Below, in pieces: positions 1 through 7,826 of a DNA stretch of 64,000 bases (positions are counted from its first letter, which is position 1; every line of letters starts with the position of its first letter). The translations under genes and the position numbers were made by a program. Location of the stretch: positions 40,430 through 104,429 of the forward strand of contig VXOG01000114.1 of the NCBI GenBank assembly GCA_009840165.1. The letters run 5' to 3'. The notes under the pieces were generated by a model. That model ran no database searches. It was not told the origin of the DNA and worked only from the letters and a program-made list of their open reading frames with translations. This DNA comes from Chloroflexota bacterium (GTDB lineage Bacteria; Chloroflexota; Dehalococcoidia; Lucifugimonadales; UBA3495).

Positions 1-258
1 CGCCATCGCGATCGCCGTCCCCAAAGTCGCCAGTTCTCCAATGGTCATTACGATGCCCTCCGATTACCTTACCCCCACTTTACCACAACCCACACTACGC
101 CGTTGCCCGTCCACCACCGTCGCTGATTCCCCTCCGCTTAGCGCTCACCCTGCGGAACGTCGTCCGCCTCTGGCGGGAGCCTGTGGAAGGGCCGCTACTC
201 CCGCACCCCAACCGTCATTCCCGGGAAAGCGGGAATCCAGTGGACGGCCCGCCCTGAT
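1..258. other. Gene-free left edge with one dispersed inverted repeat
   Basis: I see no convincing gene here. Positions 214-240 hold a short inverted repeat with arms ATTCCCG and CGGGAAT around GAAAG. Related copies occur at 31730-31756 and 62261-62326, so it is one copy of a dispersed intergenic repeat. The only open frame across the stretch is rich in Pro and Arg and runs through the repeat, which argues against coding. Confidence 0.55.
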
Positions 259-489
259 TCAGCGAGGCAGCGTCTCAATCGCAGAGACCGGGCCGCCCGG
301 AATCTGCTCGTAAGAGAACGCCGGCATGTCCATACGGGTACTGGCGTGTTCGATGGTCAGAGCGCAAAGGCGGCCGGCGGTGTCCAACTCCAACAGCGTG
401 TCCTCGTCCAGGTCGCGGGTTTCATCAACCTCGGCTGGATAGAGCTCGATGTACAGGGTATCGGTATCCGCAAAGTACTTGACGTTCAT
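259..489 (-). CDS. DUF2283 family small protein
   Basis: This 76-residue protein fits the DUF2283 family: an N-terminal strand followed by FADTDTLYIEL, then an acidic stretch and a VDLDxxGxLxxLTIEHAS-like core (seen as LELDTAGRLCALTIEHAS). The family is small, of unknown biochemical role, and often sits near toxin-antitoxin or mobile genes. The ATG at 489 is preceded by a good GGAGG on the minus strand. It lies 36 bp downstream of an HNH gene on the same strand, so the two may be co-transcribed. The identification rests on motif recognition; function is unknown. Confidence 0.75.
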   Translation of the reverse strand: MNVKYFADTDTLYIELYPAEVDETRDLDEDTLLELDTAGRLCALTIEHASTRMDMPAFSYEQIPGGPVSAIETLPR

Positions 490-525
490 GGCCTGAACCT
501 CCGGTTGATAGATATCGCCCAGAGA

Positions 526-801
526 TCATTTCGCGGTAATGCCGATTTTGCGGAGGTACTCCGACAGGTGTTCCTGCGACCGTTTCCCTTTAGCGTAGTT
601 GCAGTGGGCACAAAGGAGCTGTAGGTTTTCCAAGCGGTCTGCGCCACCGCTGGCTACGGGGACAATGTGGTCCACTTGCAGGTTGCGGAATTCAAAGGCA
701 AAGCCGCAGCCACTGCACTTTCCTCGCTGCTGCCTGAAGAGGGTACGCCTGTCCTGGAGGCGGGTGGGGTCGTCTTTCGCCTCTCGGATTTTGAATGCCA
801 T
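526..801 (-). CDS. Small HNH endonuclease
   Basis: A 91-residue protein that is almost entirely one HNH nuclease domain. It has two CxxC zinc-binding pairs (CSGC near residue 30 and CAHC near residue 65), the DHIVPVASGG core with the catalytic His, and the NLQLLCAHCN helix. A GGAGG precedes the ATG at 801. The C-terminal two-thirds closely resembles the HNH domain fused to the methyltransferase at 1382-2608 (shared VDHI, GGAD, LENLQLLCAHCN), so one probably arose from the other. A role as a stand-alone nicking or restriction endonuclease is inferred. Confidence 0.85.
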   Translation of the reverse strand: MAFKIREAKDDPTRLQDRRTLFRQQRGKCSGCGFAFEFRNLQVDHIVPVASGGADRLENLQLLCAHCNYAKGKRSQEHLSEYLRKIGITAK

Positions 802-954
802 GTCACGCCTCCGCCTTCATGTCGTGCTGGCATCGAGCCGCCCAGCACAACGGCGGGTCATTTTTCGTTGGCGGGCTATCCAATTCTATTAGAACGTTAA
901 CCGCCTCAATCCAATCCGGAATGGCCAATCTCATGCTTATGGGGTCAGCCATGG

Positions 955-1197
955 TTACTTCCGCGAAGGTTTGATGTACTCGAGTTGCCTCAGGAACAGC
1001 TTTCTGTCTTCTTCCGACATGGCCGTGTATAGCTCCAGGCCTAATTCGCGAAGTGTATGGTCGGGAGACAGGTGTTTTACGAAGAATTCCCAGTTCCGAC
1101 GGCGACTCATTTCTCCGGCGGAGTACCCGATAACGGCTTCTTGGGTTTTCAGGGATAGGCGTTTCAGAACTCTCCCTGCTGCGGATGCGTTCGACAT
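955..1197 (-). CDS. Hypothetical protein, 80 aa
   Basis: A small basic, predicted mostly helical protein (RRRNWEFF, LGLELYTAMSEEDRKLFLRQL) with no signal peptide or membrane segment. I do not recognise a family. The ATG at 1197 follows AAGGA at a plausible distance. It sits between the HNH gene and the methyltransferase-HNH fusion, all on the minus strand, so it may be part of the same mobile or defence cluster, but nothing in the sequence shows a function. Confidence 0.5.
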   Translation of the reverse strand: MSNASAAGRVLKRLSLKTQEAVIGYSAGEMSRRRNWEFFVKHLSPDHTLRELGLELYTAMSEEDRKLFLRQLEYIKPSRK

Positions 1198-1381
1198 TTT
1201 GCGGTCCTTAGCTTTGGCAGATATTTTGCGGCAACGAAATGATAGGGAGTAGCTTTCCTGCTCTGTGTAATTGGGGCGTTACTTAATTGTATAGCCCGGC
1301 TTGTGGATGAATGTCAACGCACCCCAATTGTCGCAACATCCTCTTTGGTTATGCGTTTAGCCATGACAATACCGCTTCCCT

Positions 1382-2608
1382 CTACGCCGCCATCCCCATC
1401 TCCCGCAGCCGAGCCACCAGGTACTCTTGCGGCCGGTCTCCCTTCACCCGGTTGCAGTGAGCGCACAGCAGTTGCAGATTTTCGAGGTGGTCGGCGCCGC
1501 CATGTGAGCGTGGGATGATATGGTCAACCTCCAGGTGGCGGAACTCAAAGGCTGACCGGCACCCGTTGCAACGCCCTTCCTGCTGCCCAAACAGCACGTG
1601 CTTGTTCTGGCGGTAGGGAATCGGCGCGTCAATGTCGGTACGCCGTGGAATGTCCTTCCGCGCCGTCACCAGCCGGTTGTGAAACAGCTCGCCCATGGTC
1701 TGCTGCAACCGCATGTTGACCAGCTCAACGGCCTTGGGCGATATGTCAATGCCAACCCAGCGCCGGCCCAGGTTCTCAGCGGCGACGCAGGCGGTGGCGC
1801 ACCCGCAGAATGGGTCCAGCACCACGTCGCCCTCGTCGGACGACGCCTTGATGATGCGCTCGAGCAACGCCAGCGGTTTCTGCGTCGGATAGCCGATGCG
1901 CTCTTTGGACGAACCGGCGATGATGGAAATGTCCCAGACATCTCTTTGAGGCATACCTTTCGTCGGTCTATCGACTACTAACTTGCGAGTCCCAGTCTCT
2001 GGATCCAGCACTTGGGTACGACCTTTGAACCTCCTCAAATAGCTGGCGCTGGGGGGTTCGTAATCAATGTTGAACGTCGGCTTTTCGCCCTTTGCAAACA
2101 TGAGGATCACGTCGTGCATAGTCTGGAAACGAGAGCTTTGCGACGGCCATCGCCGGTACGACCAGATGACTTCATTACGGAAGTTTCCCTGCCCGAAGAT
2201 GCTGTCCATCAGCAGCTTGAGGTAATGGCTCGCCGTCGGGTCGCAATGCAGATAGATGCTGCCGGTATCTTTCAGCACCCGGCGCATTTCCAGCAAACGC
2301 ACCGCCATCATGCACAGGTACGACTGCATCCCCTTGCCGTGAGTCAGGCCGGCGGTTTGCAGTACCTGGTACATGGCGGGCTGCTCGTCGGCAATCAACC
2401 CCATCCACGCCACGTCCAGATCCGACAGCGTCCACGTGTCCTTGAACGCCGCGCCCGCCGCGGCTGAGCCCACCGGCGCGGCATAGTTCCGGTTGGAGTT
2501 GAACGGCGGGTCCAGGTAAATCAGGTCAACGCAGTCCGAGTTCAACCCCCGCAGGATGTCCAGGTTATCCCCGGTCCAGACGGTCTTGTCGGCAAAGTTC
2601 GTCGTCAT
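1382..2608 (-). CDS. Beta-class DNA methyltransferase fused to a C-terminal HNH nuclease
   Basis: This 408-residue protein joins two activities. Residues about 1-300 are an amino-methyltransferase with the catalytic motif DLIYLDPPFNSNRNY near residue 30 before the SAM-binding motif DPFCGCATACVAA near residue 255, the permuted order of beta-class N4-cytosine or N6-adenine enzymes. YPTQKPLALLERII is the usual motif X region. Residues about 330-408 are an HNH nuclease: CNGC, VDHIIPRSHGG, LLCAHCN. A methyltransferase and nuclease in one chain could be a self-contained restriction-modification enzyme or a modification enzyme with a nickase; the target is not predictable. The nearby HNH protein at 526-801 resembles the fused domain. 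Confidence 0.88.
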   Translation of the reverse strand: MTTNFADKTVWTGDNLDILRGLNSDCVDLIYLDPPFNSNRNYAAPVGSAAAGAAFKDTWTLSDLDVAWMGLIADEQPAMYQVLQTAGLTHGKGMQSYLCMMAVRLLEMRRVLKDTGSIYLHCDPTASHYLKLLMDSIFGQGNFRNEVIWSYRRWPSQSSRFQTMHDVILMFAKGEKPTFNIDYEPPSASYLRRFKGRTQVLDPETGTRKLVVDRPTKGMPQRDVWDISIIAGSSKERIGYPTQKPLALLERIIKASSDEGDVVLDPFCGCATACVAAENLGRRWVGIDISPKAVELVNMRLQQTMGELFHNRLVTARKDIPRRTDIDAPIPYRQNKHVLFGQQEGRCNGCRSAFEFRHLEVDHIIPRSHGGADHLENLQLLCAHCNRVKGDRPQEYLVARLREMGMAA

Positions 2609-2690
2609 GGCGCGATTCTAGCACAGCCACCATTACACCTACCGAGGAAGGACCAGCATTCCCGGTCCTAACCCGTCATCCCGGCGAAAG

Positions 2691-2726
2691 AACGTTACCC
2701 CGTACTTGATGCGGGGCCGGGAAATC
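2691..2726. repeat. Dispersed repeat, copy in inverse orientation at 60743-60778
   Basis: A 36-bp stretch with a short palindrome (CCCCGTACTTG / gcggggcc). The reverse complement of 60743-60778 matches it at all but three positions. It lies in the 159-bp gap between two divergent genes. Confidence 0.7.
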
Positions 2727-2767
2727 ACTCGTCGCCATGCTGTATGATGTCCGCTGCGAGGTGAATC

Positions 2768-3118
2768 ATGGCCCAACCGCCCATAGCAGCGCAAGCTAGG
2801 GCGTCCGAAGAACTCCGCGACAGGTTTGAGCGGCTGGCCGACGAATGGGAACGTGACCGTCCGCGCGGGGCCGATGTTGCGCAGATGACGCAGCACCCGG
2901 CCTATCGGCGCATCATCGACATGGGCGAGCCTGCCGTGCCCTGGCTGTTGCAACGACTGGCCGAAAAGCCCAACCACTGGTTCGTCGCGCTCAACGCGAT
3001 TACCGGCGCCAGGCCAGTCCCGCCGGAGAGCCGCGGACGCATCAAAGAAATGGCGCAGGCGTGGTTGGACTGGGGACGCCAAAACGGGTACGGGTTGACC
3101 GGCAACGATGTGGATTGA
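2768..3118 (+). CDS. Hypothetical protein, first gene of a conserved-looking pair
   Basis: A 116-residue soluble protein with a central segment AVPWLLQRLAEKPNHWF followed by ALNAITGARPVPPESRGR and AQAWLDWGRQNGY. I recall this pattern in many bacterial genomes directly ahead of a gene for a protein with the NCIAWAAGD-type motif, and that arrangement is seen here: its last 11 bases overlap the next reading frame at 3108. The helical AVPWLLQRL part resembles HEAT-like or immunity-type helices. No function is known to me. Confidence 0.65.
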   Translation: MAQPPIAAQARASEELRDRFERLADEWERDRPRGADVAQMTQHPAYRRIIDMGEPAVPWLLQRLAEKPNHWFVALNAITGARPVPPESRGRIKEMAQAWLDWGRQNGYGLTGNDVD

Positions 3119-3263
3119 CGAAGAACTGCCACACTTGGCGTCGGAGGGCTACGAGATCACCAGTACCCCTACCGACGAGTACAATTGCATCGCAGACGCC
3201 GCCGGTGAAACCGACCGTTGGTGGAGCCATGTCGAAGACGTCGGTTACTACTGGCGGGTTTGA
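3108..3263 (+). CDS. DUF7689-like short protein, probably truncated
   Basis: The 51-residue frame starts inside the end of the preceding gene (ATGTGG overlap) and contains EYNCIADAAGETDRWW followed by VGYYW. This matches the signature NCIAWAAGDT-WWWP-YWP of a family I know as DUF7689, whose members are usually well over 100 residues. Here the frame stops just after GYYW, where the family normally continues, so the gene is probably a truncated remnant. Overlap with 2768-3118 implies translational coupling. The family assignment is from memory and should be tested by profile search. Confidence 0.55.
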   Translation: MWIDEELPHLASEGYEITSTPTDEYNCIADAAGETDRWWSHVEDVGYYWRV

Positions 3264-3351
3264 ACCGGGAATGACTGGGCGAGAGCAGCGGTTCCAATTG
3301 GCGCGGTGAATCGGCCCGTGCTACCATGATGTACGTTGAAAGGACGGCATT

Positions 3352-3606
3352 ATGAATCAGCAGCGTATTCGCAATTTCTGCATCATCGCCCACATCGATC
3401 ACGGGAAATCCACACTGGCGGACCGCCTGCTGGAGATCACCGGAACGGTGCGGCCCCAGGATATGAAGGCCCAGTTCCTCGATCAGATGGAGCTGGAGCG
3501 CGAGCGCGGCATCACCATCAAGGGCAAGGCCGTCACCATGTCCCACCGCGTTGCGGGCGGCGACTACGCCGGCGAGTACCAGCTGAACCTGATCGACACG
3601 CCCTAG
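3352..3606 (+). pseudogene. lepA: Truncated lepA (elongation factor 4), 5' end only
   Basis: The 84 residues are a near-textbook start of LepA/EF4: [20 protein letters not shown] is the G1 P-loop, [22 protein letters not shown] carries the switch-1/G2 region, and the frame ends at NLIDTP, exactly where DTPG (G3) should continue. LepA is normally about 600 residues, so 85 percent is missing. The TAG that ends it overlaps the last four bases of the convergent gene at 3603. The clean cut inside a highly conserved motif points to a rearrangement or an assembly join rather than slow decay. Confidence 0.9.
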
Positions 3607-4745
3607 GCGGTCAGGATTTCCCGGAGGCGGCGGATCACGATCTCGGTTTCGTCCTCGGTGAGGTTGAGGGGATCCACCATCAGCTCGTCGGGCGGGCCGA
3701 GCTGCTGTAGGAATATGGGCGGGTCGCCCTGCTGGAGGGCGGCGCTGACCTCCCGGGGCGATGGGCCTGACCAGTCATCGCCGCCAAAGTTGAGCACTGC
3801 GGTGGGGATCAGATGGTCGTGGCCGTCATGCTCGAGGGTTACACGCAGGCCGGGCACCTCGACCAGACTGTCCACCACGCGCTGCGCCAGGGTGCGGTAG
3901 AACGTCATCTCCGCTTCCTCATCCTCTTCCACGAACATGGACAGGGCAGTGACCAGCCCCAGAACCTCCTCCTTGGCGACCTTCATGGGGCGTCCGAGGA
4001 ACTGGGCTGGGCTGGCGTTGGCCAGGGCGGCGTCGATGAGGTCGGCGCGGCCACACAGGATGCCGGTGCCCTGCGGCCCGCGCACGCCCTTGCCGCCGCT
4101 GAATATCACCATGTCCGCGCCATCGTTGAGGTAGCGGTGCAGGTTGGCCCGCGGGGGCAACATGGACGCGGCGTCAACGATTACCGGCACCTCGTTGGCG
4201 TGGGCGATCTCGCAGACCTGATCCAGCGGCAGCATCCGGCGGCTGGTGTAAGGGGCGCACAGGTAGGCGACGGCAGCGGTGCGCTCGTTGATGGCCGCTT
4301 CCATTTCCCACGGGTGGCTGTACAGGTAGTTGCCGACCTCGACAATCTTGGCGCCGGCGGCGCGGTAGGCATGGTCGTAGGGGAACCGGTGCATGGTCTG
4401 GATGATGATCTCGTTCTTCATGCCGTCGGTGTCGGGCAGGCGGTGCATCTGGGCGGGGTCGCTGCCGGCGATACAGGCCGCGGCTTGGAGGAGCAGCCCG
4501 CCGGCCGCGCCGCTGGAGACCATGGCGGCCTCCGCGCCGACCAGTCGGGCAATCTCCTCGCCGGCCCGGCGGTTCAGCTCGTCGATGTTGACCATGACGC
4601 GGGATGCGCCGGCCATCTGCTCCAGCACCTCCGGGCGGGTGCGAGTGCCGCCGAGTCGGGTCACCGAGCCGGAGGCGTTGATGATGGGGGTGACGCCCAG
4701 GCTGCGGTATGCCTGTTCGGCGTCGGTGATGTTCTGCTGGGTCAA
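3603..4745 (-). CDS. SelA/DgaE-like PLP-dependent enzyme
   Basis: A 380-residue fold-type I PLP enzyme. [16 protein letters not shown] at the N-terminus, [17 protein letters not shown] (cofactor phosphate contact), [12 protein letters not shown] with the ring-stacking Asp, and [18 protein letters not shown] with the presumed Schiff-base Lys fit the L-seryl-tRNA selenium transferase-like family. Stand-alone members such as D-glucosaminate-6-phosphate ammonia-lyase act on sugar or amino acids rather than tRNA. No selenocysteine genes are near, so a catabolic lyase or racemase role is more likely. Its 3' end abuts the broken lepA by a four-base overlap. Confidence 0.8.
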   Translation of the reverse strand: MTQQNITDAEQAYRSLGVTPIINASGSVTRLGGTRTRPEVLEQMAGASRVMVNIDELNRRAGEEIARLVGAEAAMVSSGAAGGLLLQAAACIAGSDPAQMHRLPDTDGMKNEIIIQTMHRFPYDHAYRAAGAKIVEVGNYLYSHPWEMEAAINERTAAVAYLCAPYTSRRMLPLDQVCEIAHANEVPVIVDAASMLPPRANLHRYLNDGADMVIFSGGKGVRGPQGTGILCGRADLIDAALANASPAQFLGRPMKVAKEEVLGLVTALSMFVEEDEEAEMTFYRTLAQRVVDSLVEVPGLRVTLEHDGHDHLIPTAVLNFGGDDWSGPSPREVSAALQQGDPPIFLQQLGPPDELMVDPLNLTEDETEIVIRRLREILTA

Positions 4746-4864
4746 AGGAACCTCCTGGCTGCTAACGACGGTTGGGCGGCATTATAGCAAGGGGCGGCAG
4801 TTTCACTATGGTAAGATTTCCGCGCTGTTCAAACTTGCCTTACGCACAATCTGGAGGTAGCAAC

Positions 4865-5491
4865 GTGACCACCGCCGACCGTCTGAACGTGATTCCGCTG
4901 GGAGAGGCCATGTTCACCCAGCGGGCGATTCGCCGCTTCAAGCCCGACCCGATTCCCGCCGACGTGATGGACGACATCATGCAGTCCGCCATCCGCGCGC
5001 CCAACGGCGGCAACAATCAAGGCTGGCACTTCATCGTGGTGCAGAACGAGGAGATGCGGCGCAAGTTGGGCGATCTTTACCATGAAGCATGGTGGGCCAA
5101 GCGGGCCGACGCCGGCATCATGGGGCCGCAGGACATACCGCCCGGGCCGAGTTCCATGCGCTCGGCGATGCGGCTGGCCAACGAGATCGGCGACGCGCCG
5201 GTGATGGTGTTGATATGCGCCACGTCCAAAGGGGCGCAGGCGGCCGGATCGGTGATACCGGCGGCGCAGAACATGCTGCTGGCGGCGCGGGCCTTCGGCA
5301 TCGGCGGCACCATCGCCACGCTGCATGCCGTAGTCGAGGAACGGGTACACGCGCTGTTCAACATCCCCGATGAGGCGCAGATCGTGTACTGCATGCCATT
5401 CGGCTACCCGCGCGGCAACTTCGGCCCGGTTACGCGCCTCCCGCTGAACGAAGTCTGCTCCTACGACCGCTGGGGCGCGCCCCGGGACTAG
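4865..5491 (+). CDS. Nitroreductase family FMN-dependent oxidoreductase
   Basis: A 208-residue nitroreductase-fold protein. AMFTQRAIRRFKPDPIP is the typical FMN-phosphate-binding start (family pattern RRSxRxF), followed by IRAPNGGNNQGWHFIVV, and GIGGTIATL plus MPFGYPRG at the C-terminal FMN site. The frame is open further upstream, but GTG at 4865 with a GGAGG ten bases ahead is the best start. Likely an NAD(P)H-dependent reductase of nitro compounds, quinones or flavin substrates; the substrate cannot be read from sequence. It stands alone, divergent from the SelA-like gene. Confidence 0.85.
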   Translation: MTTADRLNVIPLGEAMFTQRAIRRFKPDPIPADVMDDIMQSAIRAPNGGNNQGWHFIVVQNEEMRRKLGDLYHEAWWAKRADAGIMGPQDIPPGPSSMRSAMRLANEIGDAPVMVLICATSKGAQAAGSVIPAAQNMLLAARAFGIGGTIATLHAVVEERVHALFNIPDEAQIVYCMPFGYPRGNFGPVTRLPLNEVCSYDRWGAPRD

Positions 5492-5509
5492 GCGAACCCC
5501 GCGCCAGCC

Positions 5510-5687
5510 GTGTCCTTTGAGTTTGCCACCGTGTTCGGAAACGATGGCAACATCCTGGCTCGCTGCGTGTCGCTGGACCTGGAGGTAGGCCGCCGGGATG
5601 GCCGTATCCGCGCTTTCGCCGGGGTGCGACCACCACCCGGAGCTGGAGGCGACGGAGCGGTTCCTGGAGCTGGTGGAGGGGTTTTGA
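5510..5687 (+). pseudogene. Possible frameshifted remnant of an exonuclease/helicase N-terminus
   Basis: Positions 5570-5625 encode VSLDLEVGRRDGRIRAFAGVR, which resembles the DEDD-type exonuclease start (xxSLDLExG) seen at the head of some helicases and polymerases. The matching continuation DHHPELEATERFLELVEGF appears in a different frame from 5628 and stops at 5687. The split frames and lack of the rest indicate a decayed fragment left beside the methyltransferase gene. The assignment is from motif memory only. Confidence 0.3.
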
Positions 5688-5762
5688 TGTAGGGGATTGA
5701 CCGATTTGCTTGGCGCGGTTACTTTGCTGCCCATGCAACACAACCAAACGAGGGGGAATCCT

Positions 5763-6710
5763 ATGGGCACGGCAATTTCGCTGTTCAGTGGTTGTGGAGG
5801 ATCCGACAAAGGGCTAATCGACGCTGGCTATAGCGTAGTGATGGCAAATGACATAATGGGCTACGCCAAGGAAGTGTACGAAGCTAATCTGCCGGAAACC
5901 GACTTTCAACTTGGCGATATTGCCAAGATTACGAAGTTTCCTAAAGCCGACATATTGGTGGGCTGCTACCCCTGCCAGGGGTATTCTCAAGGCGGGGCCA
6001 GAGACCCTGATCGGCCAATCAATAAGTTGTACAGGGAATTCGGACGGGCCTTGAGAGTCGTGCGCCCCAAAGCATTTATCGTAGAGAACGTGCCGGGCAT
6101 GGCACGTAGCAACAACAGGCCTCTTCTGGACAGCCAGATCGAAAACTTTAGCGACGCAGGCTACAAAGTCGCTGATCCGAAAATTGTCAACGCAGTGGGA
6201 TACGGGCTGCCCCAAGAACGTAAGCGCATTTTCATCGTAGGCGTCAGGTCAGACCTGAAGGCAGAGTATAGGTTCCCTATGGCCTCTCATGGACCATCGC
6301 TTTTACCTGTCATCACCCAGGCGGATTGCCTAGCAGGGACTAACGGGACATGGCCTGCTGGTGAATACTACGACAAAGCTTTTCACTGGTACTACCTTTC
6401 GCGTGACCGACACCGTGGATGGGACCGTCCAAGCAAGACAGTCCTTGCAAATGCACGCCATATGCCACTCCACCCTATGAGTCCACCCCTTAGGAAAGTT
6501 GGCCCAGACCAATGGGAATTTGACGGCACCGCTGATGATGCTAGACGGCTCTCTTACAGAGAGGCTGCTATCTTGCAAGACTTGGCAGGGTGGGAGTTTC
6601 CAGAAACGGCGGGCCTGATGAGCAAATACAAGGTGATAGGTAACGCTGTTCCCCCTCTCGTCTTTCAGCGAGTCGTGGAAGCACTGCCCCCGGAGGTATC
6701 CCATGCCTGA
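5763..6710 (+). CDS. DNA (cytosine-5-)-methyltransferase
   Basis: A 315-residue C5 methyltransferase of the Dcm type. ISLFSGCGGSDKGL is motif I (SAM), VGCYPCQGYSQGG is motif IV with the catalytic Cys, IVENVPG is motif VI, and PQERKRIFIVG motif VIII; VIGNAVPPLV near the end is motif X. ATG at 5763 is preceded by GAGGGGG and starts just before motif I; longer versions would add unrelated residues. The specificity region between VIII and X is short. It opens a same-strand island running to 10591 and overlaps the next gene by eight bases. Two Vsr genes downstream suit a 5-methylcytosine modification system. Confidence 0.93.
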   Translation: MGTAISLFSGCGGSDKGLIDAGYSVVMANDIMGYAKEVYEANLPETDFQLGDIAKITKFPKADILVGCYPCQGYSQGGARDPDRPINKLYREFGRALRVVRPKAFIVENVPGMARSNNRPLLDSQIENFSDAGYKVADPKIVNAVGYGLPQERKRIFIVGVRSDLKAEYRFPMASHGPSLLPVITQADCLAGTNGTWPAGEYYDKAFHWYYLSRDRHRGWDRPSKTVLANARHMPLHPMSPPLRKVGPDQWEFDGTADDARRLSYREAAILQDLAGWEFPETAGLMSKYKVIGNAVPPLVFQRVVEALPPEVSHA

Positions 6711-7779
6711 TTTCAAGGAAATCGACGTTTCGGAATTGGAACTTGACAGAGAGAACCCGCGTCTCCCGTCCAGACTAAAGGGGGCGGATGAAGATGAAAT
6801 ACTAAAGTACCTCATCCGGAAGACCAACATAGCTGAGTTAGTGACTTCAATCGGGGAGAACGACTTTTTCCCCGGCGAGGCTATTGTTGTAACTAGCGAC
6901 GGAGCACCAGATGGGAAGTACACGGTGCTCGAGGGAAACCGCCGCCTGACGGCCTTGAAATTGCTAGCAGAGCCTAGCATCGCAAAAGGCGTTTCCGCGG
7001 GTGTGGCAGAGGCTGCAACTAACGCTAAAAATCGTCCCACAAAAGTACCAGCCTACGAAGTGGATTCGAGGGGTGATGCCCTCCAATATCTGGGGTTCCG
7101 ACACGTGTCGGGCGTTCAACGTTGGGACCCGCTGGCGAAAGCGCGGTATTTGAAGATGCTTTACCAGCACTCGGAAGGCAGCCCTGATTCTCGATACCTA
7201 CAAGTTGCAAGCGAGATAGGAAGCAGGCGAGACACGGTCCGCAAAAACCTGGACGCGCTTGCGGCCTATGAAGTGGTAGAAAGCCACGATTTCTTCGACA
7301 TCCAATCGCTCGACGAAGACAAGTTCCAATTTGGGACATTTTACACGGCACTGGGCATTACAGGCATAGCTGCCTTTACCGGAGCGAGAGATGATAGCGA
7401 CCAGCCGACCCACCCGATAGAGAATCCACAGAGTTTGAAAGTCGATGCAATCAAAGAGATAGTCGAGTGGATGTTCGTCAAAAACGCAGACGGTAAAACC
7501 CGCCTGGGCGAGTCTAGGAACATTCCCAAGCTAGCTGCTGTGGTGTCAGCCCCCAGAGCGCTAGAACGATTCCGCGATGGTGCGACGCTAGATGATGCGC
7601 ATCTCGACACTCCGGACATTCAGAATGAATTCATTCGCGAAATAAGGACAGCACTGCATCATATCAAGTCAGCGATTTCGAAACTTAACTCTGTTGACGG
7701 CAAAGATCCTGATGTGCAGCAAGTCATATCCGAAATCAAGTTCGAAACTGACAGATTAGCAGACAAGATAAGCCCGTAA
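6703..7779 (+). CDS. ParB/Srx-like N-terminal domain protein of a restriction-modification island
   Basis: A 358-residue protein whose first 100 residues carry ELELDRENPRLPS and EGNRRLTALKLL, the hallmark of ParB/Spo0J/sulfiredoxin-fold domains (consensus ExNRRLxAL) that bind nucleotides (CTP or ATP) and sometimes cleave DNA. The middle has a helical segment with IGSRRDTVRKNLDALAAYE, probably helix-turn-helix. It overlaps the methyltransferase gene by eight bases, so the two are translationally linked. A chromosome-partition role is unlikely in this setting; it more likely serves DNA recognition or nuclease control in the restriction system. The stretch is more AT-rich than flanking metabolism. 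Confidence 0.75.
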   Translation: MPDFKEIDVSELELDRENPRLPSRLKGADEDEILKYLIRKTNIAELVTSIGENDFFPGEAIVVTSDGAPDGKYTVLEGNRRLTALKLLAEPSIAKGVSAGVAEAATNAKNRPTKVPAYEVDSRGDALQYLGFRHVSGVQRWDPLAKARYLKMLYQHSEGSPDSRYLQVASEIGSRRDTVRKNLDALAAYEVVESHDFFDIQSLDEDKFQFGTFYTALGITGIAAFTGARDDSDQPTHPIENPQSLKVDAIKEIVEWMFVKNADGKTRLGESRNIPKLAAVVSAPRALERFRDGATLDDAHLDTPDIQNEFIREIRTALHHIKSAISKLNSVDGKDPDVQQVISEIKFETDRLADKISP

Positions 7780-7826
7780 TCTGTTGCCATGGAACAGTGG
7801 GATAAGCACGGAAAGGTGGCATAAAG

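Noticed and set aside
4829..5809. Long minus-strand open frame opposite the nitroreductase gene
   Set aside because: It is antisense to a recognisable nitroreductase and has His/Arg/Gly-rich shadow composition typical of GC-rich DNA.
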